Positions 39,470 through 47,666 of a stretch of DNA of 64,000 nucleotides are shown here, piece by piece; the first letter of the stretch is position 1; each line of letters starts with the position of its first letter. A program made the translations under genes and the position numbers. Under the pieces are notes generated by a model. That model saw only the letters and a program-made list of their open reading frames with translations, ran no database searches and had not been told where the DNA came from. Source of the stretch: Halorussus caseinilyticus (lineage in GTDB: Archaea; Halobacteriota; Halobacteria; Halobacteriales; Haladaptataceae); assembly GCF_029338395.1 (NCBI RefSeq), contig NZ_CP119809.1, positions 186,001-250,000 of the forward strand. Direction: 5' to 3'.

Positions 39470-40954
39470 CTACCCGTAGAACTCGTCGTACGACAGGTAC
39501 TCCTCGACCGATTTCTGTATCTCCTCGTAGGATTCGTCTATCGCGCTCGCGATTTCGGGTCGCACGTCGAGGTCGAGGTTTTGATAGAACTCCGACTCGA
39601 CGCCGAACCCTCGCAACACCCGGAAGTACGCCCAGTGGGGGAAGCGGAACGGTCCGAGCGGAACTTCGAGACCCTTGTCCAATTCCTGATGGAGGTGGAA
39701 GCCGTTCTGCTGGTAGTGGGTGTACTGGGGCACCGTCTTCTCGCTGTTGACCGACTGCACGTCCTCCCAGAACTCGGTGCCACCGGGCGCGTGCTTGTAG
39801 TGGATGCTGATGTACTCGTACACGTCCCGCCACGCGCGCGAGGTGAAGGTGTTGTAGAGGCTACGCACGCCCTGATTGTTGAGTTGGTAGCCTTTCTCGA
39901 CCAACTCGGCGAACTTTTTGGCGAACAGCGCGCTCTGGGTCAGCGCGGTCGATTGCAGGGGTTCGATGAATCCCAGCGCGTTCCCGACGGCCACGCAGTT
40001 GCCCACCCACGCCTTCTCGTAGTATCCCGACTCGAACTCGTACTCTTGGATGTCGGCTTCCGAGATGTCCTCCTTGCGGGTCTCCATCATCTCGGCCTTG
40101 GCTTCCTCGGCCGACATGTGCGACGACGAGTAGACGTACCCGAGGTCCCGGCAGTCGTAGGTGTCGATTTGCCAGAACCACCCCGCCTCGCCCGACTCGA
40201 TGACCGTCGCGGGGACGACTTCCGACAGCGGAAGGTCGGTCTGGGCGACGACGGCGGCGTCGATGGGCAGGTCGAAGTGGTTGTACTCGTTGTCCAGATT
40301 CCGCATCAGGAGTCGCTTGAATCCCGTCGCGTCCACGTAGAGGTCGGCGTCGTACTCCGTGGCGTCGCTGGCGATGGTCGCTATCTCCTCGTCCTCGACG
40401 CGGACCTCCTCGATTCGGTCGTCTATCAACTCAATTTCCCGCTCCTCGCACAGGTCTTCGAGCAGGTCGTTGAACCGCTTGAGACTCAGGTGATAGGAGA
40501 TGTGGGGGTAGCGGTCGCCGTCCTTCGACTTGAAGGGGGTCTTGCCCTGCTCCACGAACTCCGTGTTCGGCGTCCGGTACTCGTGGTTCCGGTACCGGTA
40601 GTACATCTCTTCGAGTTGCTGGTCGGACTTCTCGGTCAGGGGAAAGAGGTCGTCGTCGAACGGCAGGTGGAACGAGTCGCGGCCACACCAGTCCTCGAAG
40701 TGTATCGACGCCTTCCAGACGGGTTTGGCTTCCTCGATGAACCGGTCCTCGTCGATGTCGAGTACGCCGTGGAGTATCGTCCGGAGGTGGTTGATGGTAC
40801 TCTTTCCGGTCTCCGGGGGGTCCTCGTCGAAGTCGTCGACGACCGTGACGCGGAACCCCGGATTTATCTCCTTCACGAGCAGTGCTGTGAGAAGACCGAC
40901 ATCCCCGCCACCGACGATAGCTACCTCGTCAACGTCGTAGCTCGTGGCTGTCAT
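39470..40954 (-). CDS. Flavin-dependent tryptophan halogenase homologue
   Basis: A 494-residue FAD-binding protein of the tryptophan-halogenase family, which uses FADH2, O2 and halide to halogenate aromatic rings. The Rossmann motif is VAIVGGGDVGLLTALLV (11-27). GKSTIN (50-55) sits where halogenases have GxGEAT. The catalytic Lys is likely K81 (PVWKASIHFEDW). The W-x-W-x-I-P fingerprint appears as WFWQID (259-264), with Asp for Pro. C-terminal blocks WVGNCVAVGNALGFIEPLQS and WRDVYEYISIHYK are clear. A flavin reductase partner is not adjacent. The conserved Trp next to Cys in the precursor cores is a plausible substrate. Its promoter is AT-rich (40960-41000). Confidence 0.87.
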   Translation of the reverse strand: MTATSYDVDEVAIVGGGDVGLLTALLVKEINPGFRVTVVDDFDEDPPETGKSTINHLRTILHGVLDIDEDRFIEEAKPVWKASIHFEDWCGRDSFHLPFDDDLFPLTEKSDQQLEEMYYRYRNHEYRTPNTEFVEQGKTPFKSKDGDRYPHISYHLSLKRFNDLLEDLCEEREIELIDDRIEEVRVEDEEIATIASDATEYDADLYVDATGFKRLLMRNLDNEYNHFDLPIDAAVVAQTDLPLSEVVPATVIESGEAGWFWQIDTYDCRDLGYVYSSSHMSAEEAKAEMMETRKEDISEADIQEYEFESGYYEKAWVGNCVAVGNALGFIEPLQSTALTQSALFAKKFAELVEKGYQLNNQGVRSLYNTFTSRAWRDVYEYISIHYKHAPGGTEFWEDVQSVNSEKTVPQYTHYQQNGFHLHQELDKGLEVPLGPFRFPHWAYFRVLRGFGVESEFYQNLDLDVRPEIASAIDESYEEIQKSVEEYLSYDEFYG

Positions 40955-41119
40955 TGTTGGTTCCCTATGCGCTATTAAAATAAATTTTCCGGCTTTTACA
41001 ACGATACATAGTCGGTCGGCCGAGCGATTCCGGCGACCGCTTCGGGCCGAGGTTCCTCCGAACGGAGTCCCGCGCGCGCCTTCGCAATCCACAAGGTGGC
41101 TTCGCGCCAACGGTTCTCC

Positions 41120-41935
41120 ATGGCGCTGTCCGACCGCGAGTGGCGGCTGATTCGAGAGGAGTCCCGACCCGGCCAGCTCAACATGGCTTTGGACGAAATC
41201 GCGGCCGAGACCGCCGCTAACGGCGGTCCTCGGACGGTCCGGGTCTACCAGTGGGACCCCAGCACGCTGTCGCTGGGCTACCGGCAGGCGACCGACACCG
41301 TGGCGTGGGACTACTGCGACCGCGAGGGCATCACCGTGACTCGCCGACCCACGGGCGGGGGCGGCATCTACCACGACCGCCACGGCGACATCTCCTACTC
41401 CATCGTCGCGCCCGCCGAGGAACTGCCGGGAGACCTGATGGACACCTACGAATTGCTCTGCGAACCGGTCTTCGACGCCTTCGACCGACTCGGCATCGAC
41501 GCCCGCTTCACCGACGAGAAACTCCCCGAAATCCACCAACCGGCCTGCTACCTCCGGGAACTCCACCCGGCCCACGACGTGGTGGCCGGAGCGGACGGAC
41601 GAAAGATTTCGGGCAACGCCCAGTACCGCCGGAAGGACGCAATCATCCAGCACGGGTCGCTCAAGTTCGACGCGGACGCCGAGCGTCACCTCGCCACGTT
41701 CGCCGACCCCGAGACGACCCCCGAGGAGTTCCGCGAGCGCGTGACCACGATGCGCGAGCAGTCGGGCGCGAGTAGGGGCGAAGCGGTCGAGGCCGTCGAG
41801 GAAGCACTCGGCGAGTGGGCCGACGCTGGGGAGGGGAGTTGGACCGACGAGGAACTGCGGCGCGCCCGAGAGCGCGCCGAAGAGAAGTTCGAGAGCGGGG
41901 CGTGGGTCCGAGAGCGAGAGGACCCCACGGAGTAA
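41120..41935 (+). CDS. Lipoate-protein ligase A family protein
   Basis: A 271-residue enzyme of the LplA/LipB/BPL fold, which attaches lipoate or octanoate to lysines of 2-oxoacid dehydrogenase and glycine cleavage proteins. Motifs: RVYQWDPSTLSLGYRQATDT, TRRPTGGGGIYHDRHGDISY (acyl-AMP loop), GADGRKISGNAQYRRKDAII and HGSLKFD. The C-terminal region adds an acidic helical tail (EEALGEWADAGEGSWTDEEL). ATG 41120 is preferred over GTG 41096; either is possible. Not obviously related to the neighbouring lanthipeptide locus. Confidence 0.9.
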   Translation: MALSDREWRLIREESRPGQLNMALDEIAAETAANGGPRTVRVYQWDPSTLSLGYRQATDTVAWDYCDREGITVTRRPTGGGGIYHDRHGDISYSIVAPAEELPGDLMDTYELLCEPVFDAFDRLGIDARFTDEKLPEIHQPACYLRELHPAHDVVAGADGRKISGNAQYRRKDAIIQHGSLKFDADAERHLATFADPETTPEEFRERVTTMREQSGASRGEAVEAVEEALGEWADAGEGSWTDEELRRARERAEEKFESGAWVREREDPTE

Positions 41936-41961
41936 CGCCATCCGGGACGCGAGTGTTCGCG

Positions 41962-42276
41962 CTACCCCGTCCGGCCGTGGTAGTAACTCTGTTCGCCAGC
42001 GCCCGTATCCACGACGCGGCGGTCCAGCGCGCCGTTGTCCACGAGTCGGTCCAGAATCGCGCTCACCGTCGCCACGTCCAGCACCCACCCGACGTGTTCG
42101 TCGTCTTCGAAGGGGTGTTCGACGTTCGACTCCGACCACCCGATGTCCATGACCGCCTCGGTGACTTCCTGAACGTTGTACGCCTGCTGGTCGTTCTCCT
42201 GTAGGAACGACAGGACTCGCTCCTCGATGGAGTATCGCTCCCCGCCTCGTTCGAAGGTGTCGAGGCTGATAGGCAC
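41962..42276 (-). CDS. Hypothetical winged-helix-like protein
   Basis: A 104-residue protein with a GTG start ([20 protein letters not shown]). The layout suggests a winged helix: [60 protein letters not shown] and a final [17 protein letters not shown] wing. It could be a small transcription regulator. It diverges from the endonuclease IV gene; no closer assignment is possible. Confidence 0.65.
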   Translation of the reverse strand: MPISLDTFERGGERYSIEERVLSFLQENDQQAYNVQEVTEAVMDIGWSESNVEHPFEDDEHVGWVLDVATVSAILDRLVDNGALDRRVVDTGAGEQSYYHGRTG

Positions 42277-42405
42277 ACGTCGGCTAGGTCCCGAAGTCCA
42301 ATAAGCGTGTGGTCCGGTAGAACACTGCAAGGGTCGGTCGGCGGCGTCGGGGAGTCCGACCCCGGTTCCGAAGCGCCTTTCACCCCTCCATCCCTGCCCG
42401 AACAC

Positions 42406-43236
42406 ATGAGAGTTGGCGCGCACGAATCCATCGCTGGCGGCGTCTACAACGCCGTGGACGCCCAAATCGAGGACGGGGGAAACTGCGGACAGATATTCAC
42501 ACACTCCCCGCAGGTGTGGCAGGACCCGAACATCGGCGACGACGAGGCCGAGCGGTTCCGGTCGCTGTCGGCCGAGAACGACGTGGGTCCGTGGGTCATC
42601 CACTCGTCGTACCTCGTGAACCTCTGTACGCCGAAAGACGACCTGCGCGAGAAGTCCATCGACTCGATGCAGAAGGAAGTCGAGGCCGCCGACAAGTTGG
42701 ACATCCCCTACGTCAACGTCCACCTCGGCGCGCACACCGGCGCGGGCGTGGACGGGGGTCTCGACAACGCCGCGAGCGCGCTGGACGAGTTGGAGATTCC
42801 CGAGGGCGTGACGGTCCTCATCGAGAGCGACGCCGGGTCCGGCACGAAATTGGGCGGCGACTTCGAACACCTCGCGGAGGTCCTCGCGCGCTCCGAACAG
42901 GACCTCGACGTGTGCATCGATACGGCCCACGCCTTCGCCGCGGGCTACGACCTCTCCAGCGAGCAAGCGGTCCACGACGCCATCGCGGAGTTCGACGACG
43001 TGGTGGGACTGGAGCATCTGGAGTGCGTCCACCTCAACGACTCCAAACACGAGTGCGGCACGAACAAGGACGAACACGCCCACATCGGCGAGGGACTCAT
43101 CGGCGAGGAAGGGATGCGGGCCTTTATAAATCATCCCGACCTCGCGGACGTACCGCTGGTGCTGGAGACGCCCCACGAGGACGGCAAGGGCTTCGCGTGG
43201 AACATCGAGCGCGTTCGGGAACTGCGAAAAAAATGA
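42406..43236 (+). CDS. nfo: Endonuclease IV (AP endonuclease)
   Basis: A 276-residue TIM-barrel DNA repair enzyme that cuts at abasic sites using three zinc ions. Family signatures: [17 protein letters not shown] at the start, [63 protein letters not shown] and [20 protein letters not shown] followed by GEGLIG. All metal-ligand motifs are intact. Length fits the family (about 280). The ATG at 42406 starts directly with the conserved strand. Confidence 0.93.
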   Translation: MRVGAHESIAGGVYNAVDAQIEDGGNCGQIFTHSPQVWQDPNIGDDEAERFRSLSAENDVGPWVIHSSYLVNLCTPKDDLREKSIDSMQKEVEAADKLDIPYVNVHLGAHTGAGVDGGLDNAASALDELEIPEGVTVLIESDAGSGTKLGGDFEHLAEVLARSEQDLDVCIDTAHAFAAGYDLSSEQAVHDAIAEFDDVVGLEHLECVHLNDSKHECGTNKDEHAHIGEGLIGEEGMRAFINHPDLADVPLVLETPHEDGKGFAWNIERVRELRKK

Positions 43237-43251
43237 GTCTCGGGAACGACG

Positions 43252-43842
43252 ATGGTCGTCGCTGACTCGACCTCTCGGCGCTCTCTCCTCCGTGCGTTCG
43301 GCGGTGTCGGTACCGGAGTACTCGCCGGATGCAGTAGACTCGGTTCGGACTCCCGACTGACCGTCGATGCGGCACCAGCGCCCGACGCACTCGAGGCGGA
43401 CCTCGGCGTATCGGTCGCCGACGGAATCTCGGCCGAGAGTCCCGCGATGCTCCGTATCAAGTGTGAACCCCACGGCAACTTTGCTACTCGCCTCGTCTTC
43501 GGTCCGTTGCCGCCGTTCTCGGGACTAGTCGGCGAAGGTCCCGATAGCGCGGCGCTGTGGCTCTATCCGATGGGTCCGGGGGAGAATCTGCCGACGGCGA
43601 ACGACGATACCGGTGCGTGCTGGCGGGGCGGACCCTACGAGCCAGAGTCGTCCGAAAACAGCATCTCCGTCGGTCCGGGCGGATTCGAGCGTCGGTATCT
43701 CGTCTACGCGACCCCCGACAACGAGCCGTGTATCCCGACCGACACCTACCGGTTCGTTTCAACCGAGTACGGCGTTCCGGGCGGACCGACCGGGTTGGAG
43801 TGGTCGTTCGAGGTGACTGTAACCGAGTCCGTTCGGACGTAG
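43252..43842 (+). CDS. Tat lipoprotein of unknown function
   Basis: A 196-residue exported lipoprotein: TSRRSLLRAFGGVGTGVLAG is a Tat signal followed by a lipobox Cys (GC at 26-27). The mature part is beta-rich (PAMLRIKCEPHGNFATRLVF, FERRYLVYATPDNEPCIPTD) with a few Cys residues that could pair. It starts 15 nt after endonuclease IV. No family is recognised. Confidence 0.7.
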   Translation: MVVADSTSRRSLLRAFGGVGTGVLAGCSRLGSDSRLTVDAAPAPDALEADLGVSVADGISAESPAMLRIKCEPHGNFATRLVFGPLPPFSGLVGEGPDSAALWLYPMGPGENLPTANDDTGACWRGGPYEPESSENSISVGPGGFERRYLVYATPDNEPCIPTDTYRFVSTEYGVPGGPTGLEWSFEVTVTESVRT

Positions 43843-43936
43843 AGCTTCGCTTTCCGACGACGGTCGGCGGCCCTTTCCCGGATGATTGGGCGAGACCGCC
43901 CCGCTTTTCACCGCCCGCCCCCAACGCCGAGTCACC

Positions 43937-44731
43937 GTGCGACAGTTCTCCGCCGACTACCTCCGGGACACGCGCCGCGGGATGTGGGACGACCGTTCTG
44001 CGCTCGCGGACCTCGAACTCGAAACGCGTGAGCGCGTCCTCGACGTGGGATGCGGCACCGGCGAACTCTCCAAAATCCTCGCCGAGGAGACGCCCGGCGA
44101 GGTGGTCGGCGCGGACGCCGCCCCCGACTTGCTCGCGGTCGCCAGCGAAGTCGTCCCCGTGGTCGCGGGCGACGCGCTCCGCCTCCCGTTTCCGGACGAC
44201 GCCTTCGACCTCGTGGTGTGTCAGGCCCTGCTCATCAACCTGCCCGACCCCGCCGCCGCGGTGCGGGAGTTCCGGCGGGTCTCCTCGGACCTCGTGGCGG
44301 CAGTCGAACCCGACAACGCCGCGGTGTCGGTCGAATCGACGGTCGAGGCGGAGAGTTCCCTCGCGGCGCGAGCGCGCCGGGCGTACCTGCGCGGGGTCGA
44401 GACCGACGTGACGTTGGGCGGCGAGGGCACCCGCGAGGCGTTCGAGACCGCCGGACTCGCGGACGTGGCGACCCGCCGCCACTACCACTCGCGGACGATT
44501 GAACCGCCCTACGCCGACCGCGACCTGCGCTCGGCCCGCCGAAAGGTCAGCGGCGAGGGACTGGCCGACGACCGGGCGACCCTGCTCGCGGGCGACCTCT
44601 CGGTCGAGGAGTACGACGACCTCCGGAGCGACTGGCGCGAGATGGGACGCAACGTGGTCGAACAGATGAGCGCGGGCGAGTACCGACGCGCCGAAGTCGT
44701 CCCCTTCTACGTCACGGTCGGGTCGGTGTGA
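43937..44731 (+). CDS. Class I SAM-dependent methyltransferase
   Basis: A 264-residue cytoplasmic methyltransferase with a Rossmann core: VLDVGCGTGELSKILAEE (motif I), VVGADAAPDLLAVAS (motif II), DAFDLVVCQALLINLPDPAA (post-II) and then VREFRRVSSDLVAAVEPDNA (motif IV-V). It is Methyltransf_11-like; substrate unknown. The GTG at 43937 is preferred; a TTG at 43886 would add 17 residues unlike the family. Confidence 0.8.
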   Translation: MRQFSADYLRDTRRGMWDDRSALADLELETRERVLDVGCGTGELSKILAEETPGEVVGADAAPDLLAVASEVVPVVAGDALRLPFPDDAFDLVVCQALLINLPDPAAAVREFRRVSSDLVAAVEPDNAAVSVESTVEAESSLAARARRAYLRGVETDVTLGGEGTREAFETAGLADVATRRHYHSRTIEPPYADRDLRSARRKVSGEGLADDRATLLAGDLSVEEYDDLRSDWREMGRNVVEQMSAGEYRRAEVVPFYVTVGSV

Positions 44732-44748
44732 GCGCGGCGAATCTTCCT

Positions 44749-44784
44749 CTCTCTGGCGCGCGCAGTCCTGCGCGCGCCGGAGAG
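44749..44784. repeat. GC-rich hairpin, 16-bp stem
   Basis: ctctctggcgcgcgca (44749-44764) pairs with 44769-44784 with one G-T pair and a gtcc loop. It lies between the methyltransferase stop and the iron-type operator. Confidence 0.8.
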
Positions 44785-44816
44785 GGCGGCGAGCGAGCGC
44801 GAGCAGAACAGTTAAG

Positions 44817-44838
44817 TAGTTTAGGCTGGCCTAAACTA
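44817..44838 (+). promoter_or_regulatory. DtxR/IdeR-type (iron repressor) operator
   Basis: The near-perfect inverted repeat tagtttagg-ctgg-cctaaacta ends 3 nt before ATG 44842. TTAGGCTnnCCTAA is the classic half-site arrangement of DtxR/IdeR/SirR metalloregulators, which haloarchaea use (Idr proteins). Its position over the likely transcription start suggests iron-dependent repression of the small gene that follows. Confidence 0.65.
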
Positions 44839-44841
44839 GAT

Positions 44842-44955
44842 ATGGGACTCGACCGACTCGGCGGGAAGCGGACGAAGCGAACGCGAACGTGGGCCGCGGT
44901 GTGCGCCGGACTGTTCGGCGGGTCCGCGTCGGACGAACGCGACGAGACCCAGTAG
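44842..44955 (+). CDS. 37-residue basic protein behind an iron-type operator
   Basis: MGLDRLGGKRTKRTRTWAAV then CAGLFGGSASDERDETQ. It is basic in the first half (KRTKRTRT), unusual for a haloarchaeon, then a short hydrophobic patch and an acidic end. The ATG lies 3 nt after the iron-type operator, so regulation by iron is likely if it is expressed. It may be a genuine small protein or the start of a lost gene. No homologue is recalled. Confidence 0.5.
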   Translation: MGLDRLGGKRTKRTRTWAAVCAGLFGGSASDERDETQ

Positions 44956-45001
44956 CCGTCACCGCTTTTGACGCGGACGACGAGGTTCGGACGGGAGAGC
45001 C

Positions 45002-45478
45002 ATGTCCGAACTCTCGATTCGAACCTCGGCGTTCACTCACGGAGAGTCGATACCCGAGACGTACACCTGCGAGGGCGACGACGCGTCGCCGGAACTGACC
45101 GTCGCGGACGTACCCGACGACGCCGCGGCGCTGGCGGTAGTCGTGGACGACCCGGACGCGCCTGCGGGCACGTTCACCCACTGGTTGCTCTGGAACCTGC
45201 CCGCCGACACCGTGGAGGTTCCCGAAGGCGTGGTCCGACGCGAGCGACTCCCGGACCTCGGCGGTGCCGCGCAGGGCGAGAACGACTTCGGCGAGGTGGG
45301 CTACCGCGGTCCCTGCCCGCCGGAGGGCGACGGTCCGCACGAGTATCGGTTCACGCTCTACGCGCTGGACGAACGACTCGACGTGGAGGCCGGTGGGACT
45401 CGTCCGGAGGTCCAAGACGAACTCGACGCGAAGACGCTCGACTCCGACCAGTTCACCGGGACGTTCGCCCGGACGTGA
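45002..45478 (+). CDS. YbhB/YbcL-type PEBP (phosphatidylethanolamine-binding-like) protein
   Basis: A 158-residue PEBP-family protein. Signature motifs: YTCEGDDASPELTVADVPDD, VVVDDPDAPAGTFTHWLLWN (DPDAP and HW ligand-pocket residues) and GYRGPCPPEGDGPHEYRFTL (GxRGPxPP and HxYRF). The bacterial/archaeal YbhB group binds small anions or phospholipid head-groups, and its cellular role is unclear. It starts 46 nt after the 37-residue gene. Confidence 0.92.
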   Translation: MSELSIRTSAFTHGESIPETYTCEGDDASPELTVADVPDDAAALAVVVDDPDAPAGTFTHWLLWNLPADTVEVPEGVVRRERLPDLGGAAQGENDFGEVGYRGPCPPEGDGPHEYRFTLYALDERLDVEAGGTRPEVQDELDAKTLDSDQFTGTFART

Positions 45479-45815
45479 CGACTCCGGCACGTCCTCGGAA
45501 GCGGTCCGGCACGTCTGCAGGGTCGAGTTCCGGTTCGGGTCGGTATTTCGATATAGGGACAAGACTAGTTAGACTCCGTGTACCGACTCGTGGGGTAGCC
45601 ATTACTTTGATAAGGGGTACCGGAAATGGCAGGTTGCCAACTCCTCAGGCGGGAATCGAGCGGAACGCCGGAGAGAACCGGAAAGCGGGTTTCTCTGACG
45701 TGGACTCTCGGCATTACCGGCCGGAAATCCGTATTATCGCCGCCAAACGCTTTCTTTCAGCGTTGAACGATTGGACCGTTATAATATACCCTCCGGCGAT
45801 TTGTCGGATGGTGCC
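45479..45815. other. Intergenic region, no gene seen
   Basis: 337 nt; AT-rich near 45590-45620 and 45770-45795 (ataatataccc), which is probably the promoter of the next gene. No coding frame with haloarchaeal codon use. Confidence 0.5.
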
Positions 45816-46403
45816 ATGGGAGAAAAGACACCAGATACAGACGAGAGTGGAATCGAGCGACGAGACGTGATGAAAGGCCTCGGATTCGGGGCCATGAGTG
45901 CGGTCGGTGTGAGCGCGCTCGCAGGGAACGTCGTTGCCCAACAAGAACCCGACGGACGGGAAGCCGACATCCAAGCGTCGTGCAACCCCGGAATAATCGA
46001 CTACGCCCACCTCGTTCCGCCGGGTGAAGACCCCGACAACCCCAGCGGGTCGTACGCCGACGCACCCGACGGCGGGATGGACCTCGTTTTCCAACTCGAC
46101 GAAGACGGGATGCCCGAAAACGGGTCGAAGCCAATCGGGTACCAAGTCGTCCTCGTCCGCGACAACAACCAACCGGCAACAAAGTCCGTCGAAGAGGGTC
46201 GCACGCGAGGGTTCGCGGGAACCGTCCACACGACTCCCGGCGGCGAAACCCAACGCCGCGAAGAGTTCAGCACGTCCGGCCTACAGACCGGAGACGGACC
46301 GACTCGCTACTGGACCGTTCTGACCGTCGCCGACTACTCGCAACTTCCCGAGGGAATCCCGCTGGAGGCCGCCGTCGTCCCGGTCGACATCACCTCTCAG
46401 TAA
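45816..46403 (+). CDS. Tat-exported protein, paralogue C
   Basis: A 195-residue secreted protein. IERRDVMKGLGFGAMSAVGV then SALAGNVVAQ is a Tat signal. The mature part has ASCNPGIIDYAHLVPPGEDP, GGMDLVFQLDEDGMPENGSK, VEEGRTRGFAGTVHTTPGGE and then TQRREEFSTSGL. Strand-rich, of unknown function. It is followed 11 nt later by a paralogue, so the two are probably made together. ATG 45816 is chosen over TTG 45771. Confidence 0.75.
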   Translation: MGEKTPDTDESGIERRDVMKGLGFGAMSAVGVSALAGNVVAQQEPDGREADIQASCNPGIIDYAHLVPPGEDPDNPSGSYADAPDGGMDLVFQLDEDGMPENGSKPIGYQVVLVRDNNQPATKSVEEGRTRGFAGTVHTTPGGETQRREEFSTSGLQTGDGPTRYWTVLTVADYSQLPEGIPLEAAVVPVDITSQ

Positions 46404-46414
46404 CTCGGCCAACC

Positions 46415-46981
46415 ATGACCGACAAACGAGACGACGAGAGCGGAGTCGAACGCCGCGACCTACTGAAGGGTCTCGGCGTCGGCGCGGTCGGCAGTAGTCT
46501 GCTGGCAGGACGAGCGGCGGCGCGCCAAGCGCAGGCGGAGGGGACGGACCTCATCGACTACGCCGCCCTCGTCGCGCCGGGGGACGACCCCGACGAACCG
46601 AAGTCGGACGTTCAGGACAGACCGGACGAGGGGCTAGACCTCGTGTTCCAATTGGACGCACCCGGGATGGAAAAGAGCGGGACTCACACCATCGCCTACG
46701 AGATGGTTCTCGTCAAAGATGAGGGGAGGGTCGTGACCGACGCGTTCGAGGAGGGCCGCACGCGGGCGTTCGCCGGGACAGTCCGAACCACGCCCGGCGG
46801 CGAGACCCAGCGACGAGAATCGTTCAGCGTCTCCGGACTAGGACCGGACAACCCTATCAAACGGTCGTACCACTACTGGGCCGTTCTGTTGGTCAGCGAC
46901 CTGTCTGGACTGGCTGACGGGGATGGTACTTGTCGGACGGACTGCAAGGTTAACCAGTTCACCGTCGAAAAACCGATGTAG
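46415..46981 (+). CDS. Tat-exported protein, paralogue D
   Basis: A 188-residue paralogue of the preceding gene: Tat signal VERRDLLKGLGVGAVGSSLL, then DLIDYAALVAPGDDPDEPKS, LDLVFQLDAPGMEKSGTHTI, FEEGRTRAFAGTVRTTPGGE and TQRRESFSVSGLG. Two Cys near the end (GTCRTDC) could form a disulfide; paralogue C instead has a Cys near its mature start. The shared RTTPGGETQRRE-type motif is the best handle for a family search. Confidence 0.75.
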   Translation: MTDKRDDESGVERRDLLKGLGVGAVGSSLLAGRAAARQAQAEGTDLIDYAALVAPGDDPDEPKSDVQDRPDEGLDLVFQLDAPGMEKSGTHTIAYEMVLVKDEGRVVTDAFEEGRTRAFAGTVRTTPGGETQRRESFSVSGLGPDNPIKRSYHYWAVLLVSDLSGLADGDGTCRTDCKVNQFTVEKPM

Positions 46982-47307
46982 AGCCGGTAGTAGCCGAACA
47001 CCACGACCGACCTCACCTTTTCGGCTTCCGTCCCCGCCACAGAACGAATCAGAACTGGCAGACATTCTTTCATCCACTCTTAAGCAAGATATACGTTTCC
47101 AAGAGCAACGTCTACGTGTCTAACACCGTCGTCCGAGGTGCGAGCGAATCGCGGACGCGATTCGCTCGCGTCCGACAGTTATGCACACCTATCCCACGGC
47201 CGCGCGGTCACAACGTGCGGTTGCGCTCAGACGGTGAAAGCGGACAGAAGTACCTTTCTGTCGCGTTCGAGAGAGCGGCGAGGGCGGTCCTCCGGTTTCG
47301 GCCCGAG
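46982..47307. other. Intergenic region with a hairpin
   Basis: Contains T-rich sequence after the paralogue D stop and a 13-bp-stem hairpin at 47140-47169 (gcgagcgaatcgc with a ggac loop). No supported gene. Confidence 0.55.
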
Positions 47308-47472
47308 TCAGTTTCCGCCGCCACCGCTACCGCGCCCGCCGCCACCGCCGCCCGGCCGGTTCAGCGACACGTCGTTGAACATCTGACGACTCGTGCCCGC
47401 CGCGCCGAACTTCGGAGTCCGGGCGCGGTCGTACCGGAACCGCTGTTCGAGTCGATGGTGGACGCCGAGCAT
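47308..47472 (-). CDS. Possible small protein with a Gly-rich tail
   Basis: From ATG 47472 the frame reads MLGVHHRLEQRFRYDRARTP, then KFGAAGTSRQMFNDVSLNRP and a tail of glycines with single Arg, Ser and Asn, 54 residues in all. Third codon positions are nearly all G or C, as in real genes here, and the frame is open upstream to a GTG (about 47523) near a TATA-like ATACAAAAT. Lack of known homology keeps confidence low. It diverges from RIO2 kinase. Confidence 0.4.
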   Translation of the reverse strand: MLGVHHRLEQRFRYDRARTPKFGAAGTSRQMFNDVSLNRPGGGGGGRGSGGGGN

Positions 47473-47666
47473 CGCCGTCGGCAACACCGACCGAAAACCC
47501 CGGTCCGCCCCGAACACCACATTTTGTATCGCTTTTGTTGGTTTACAACTACCTGCCGAGCGTATCTGGCCCCGATACCGAAGTGTGGAATCCGGCACCT
47601 ACCAGCGTCGTCGCGCCGGTCGGCGTCCCGCGGGGCTTTTATCCGGCGGGCGTCTACGTGGCGGTG

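Noticed and set aside
40955-42139. A 395-codon N-terminal extension of the halogenase frame
   Set aside because: It runs antisense through the lipoate ligase gene, and the halogenase Rossmann motif begins directly after the ATG at 40954.
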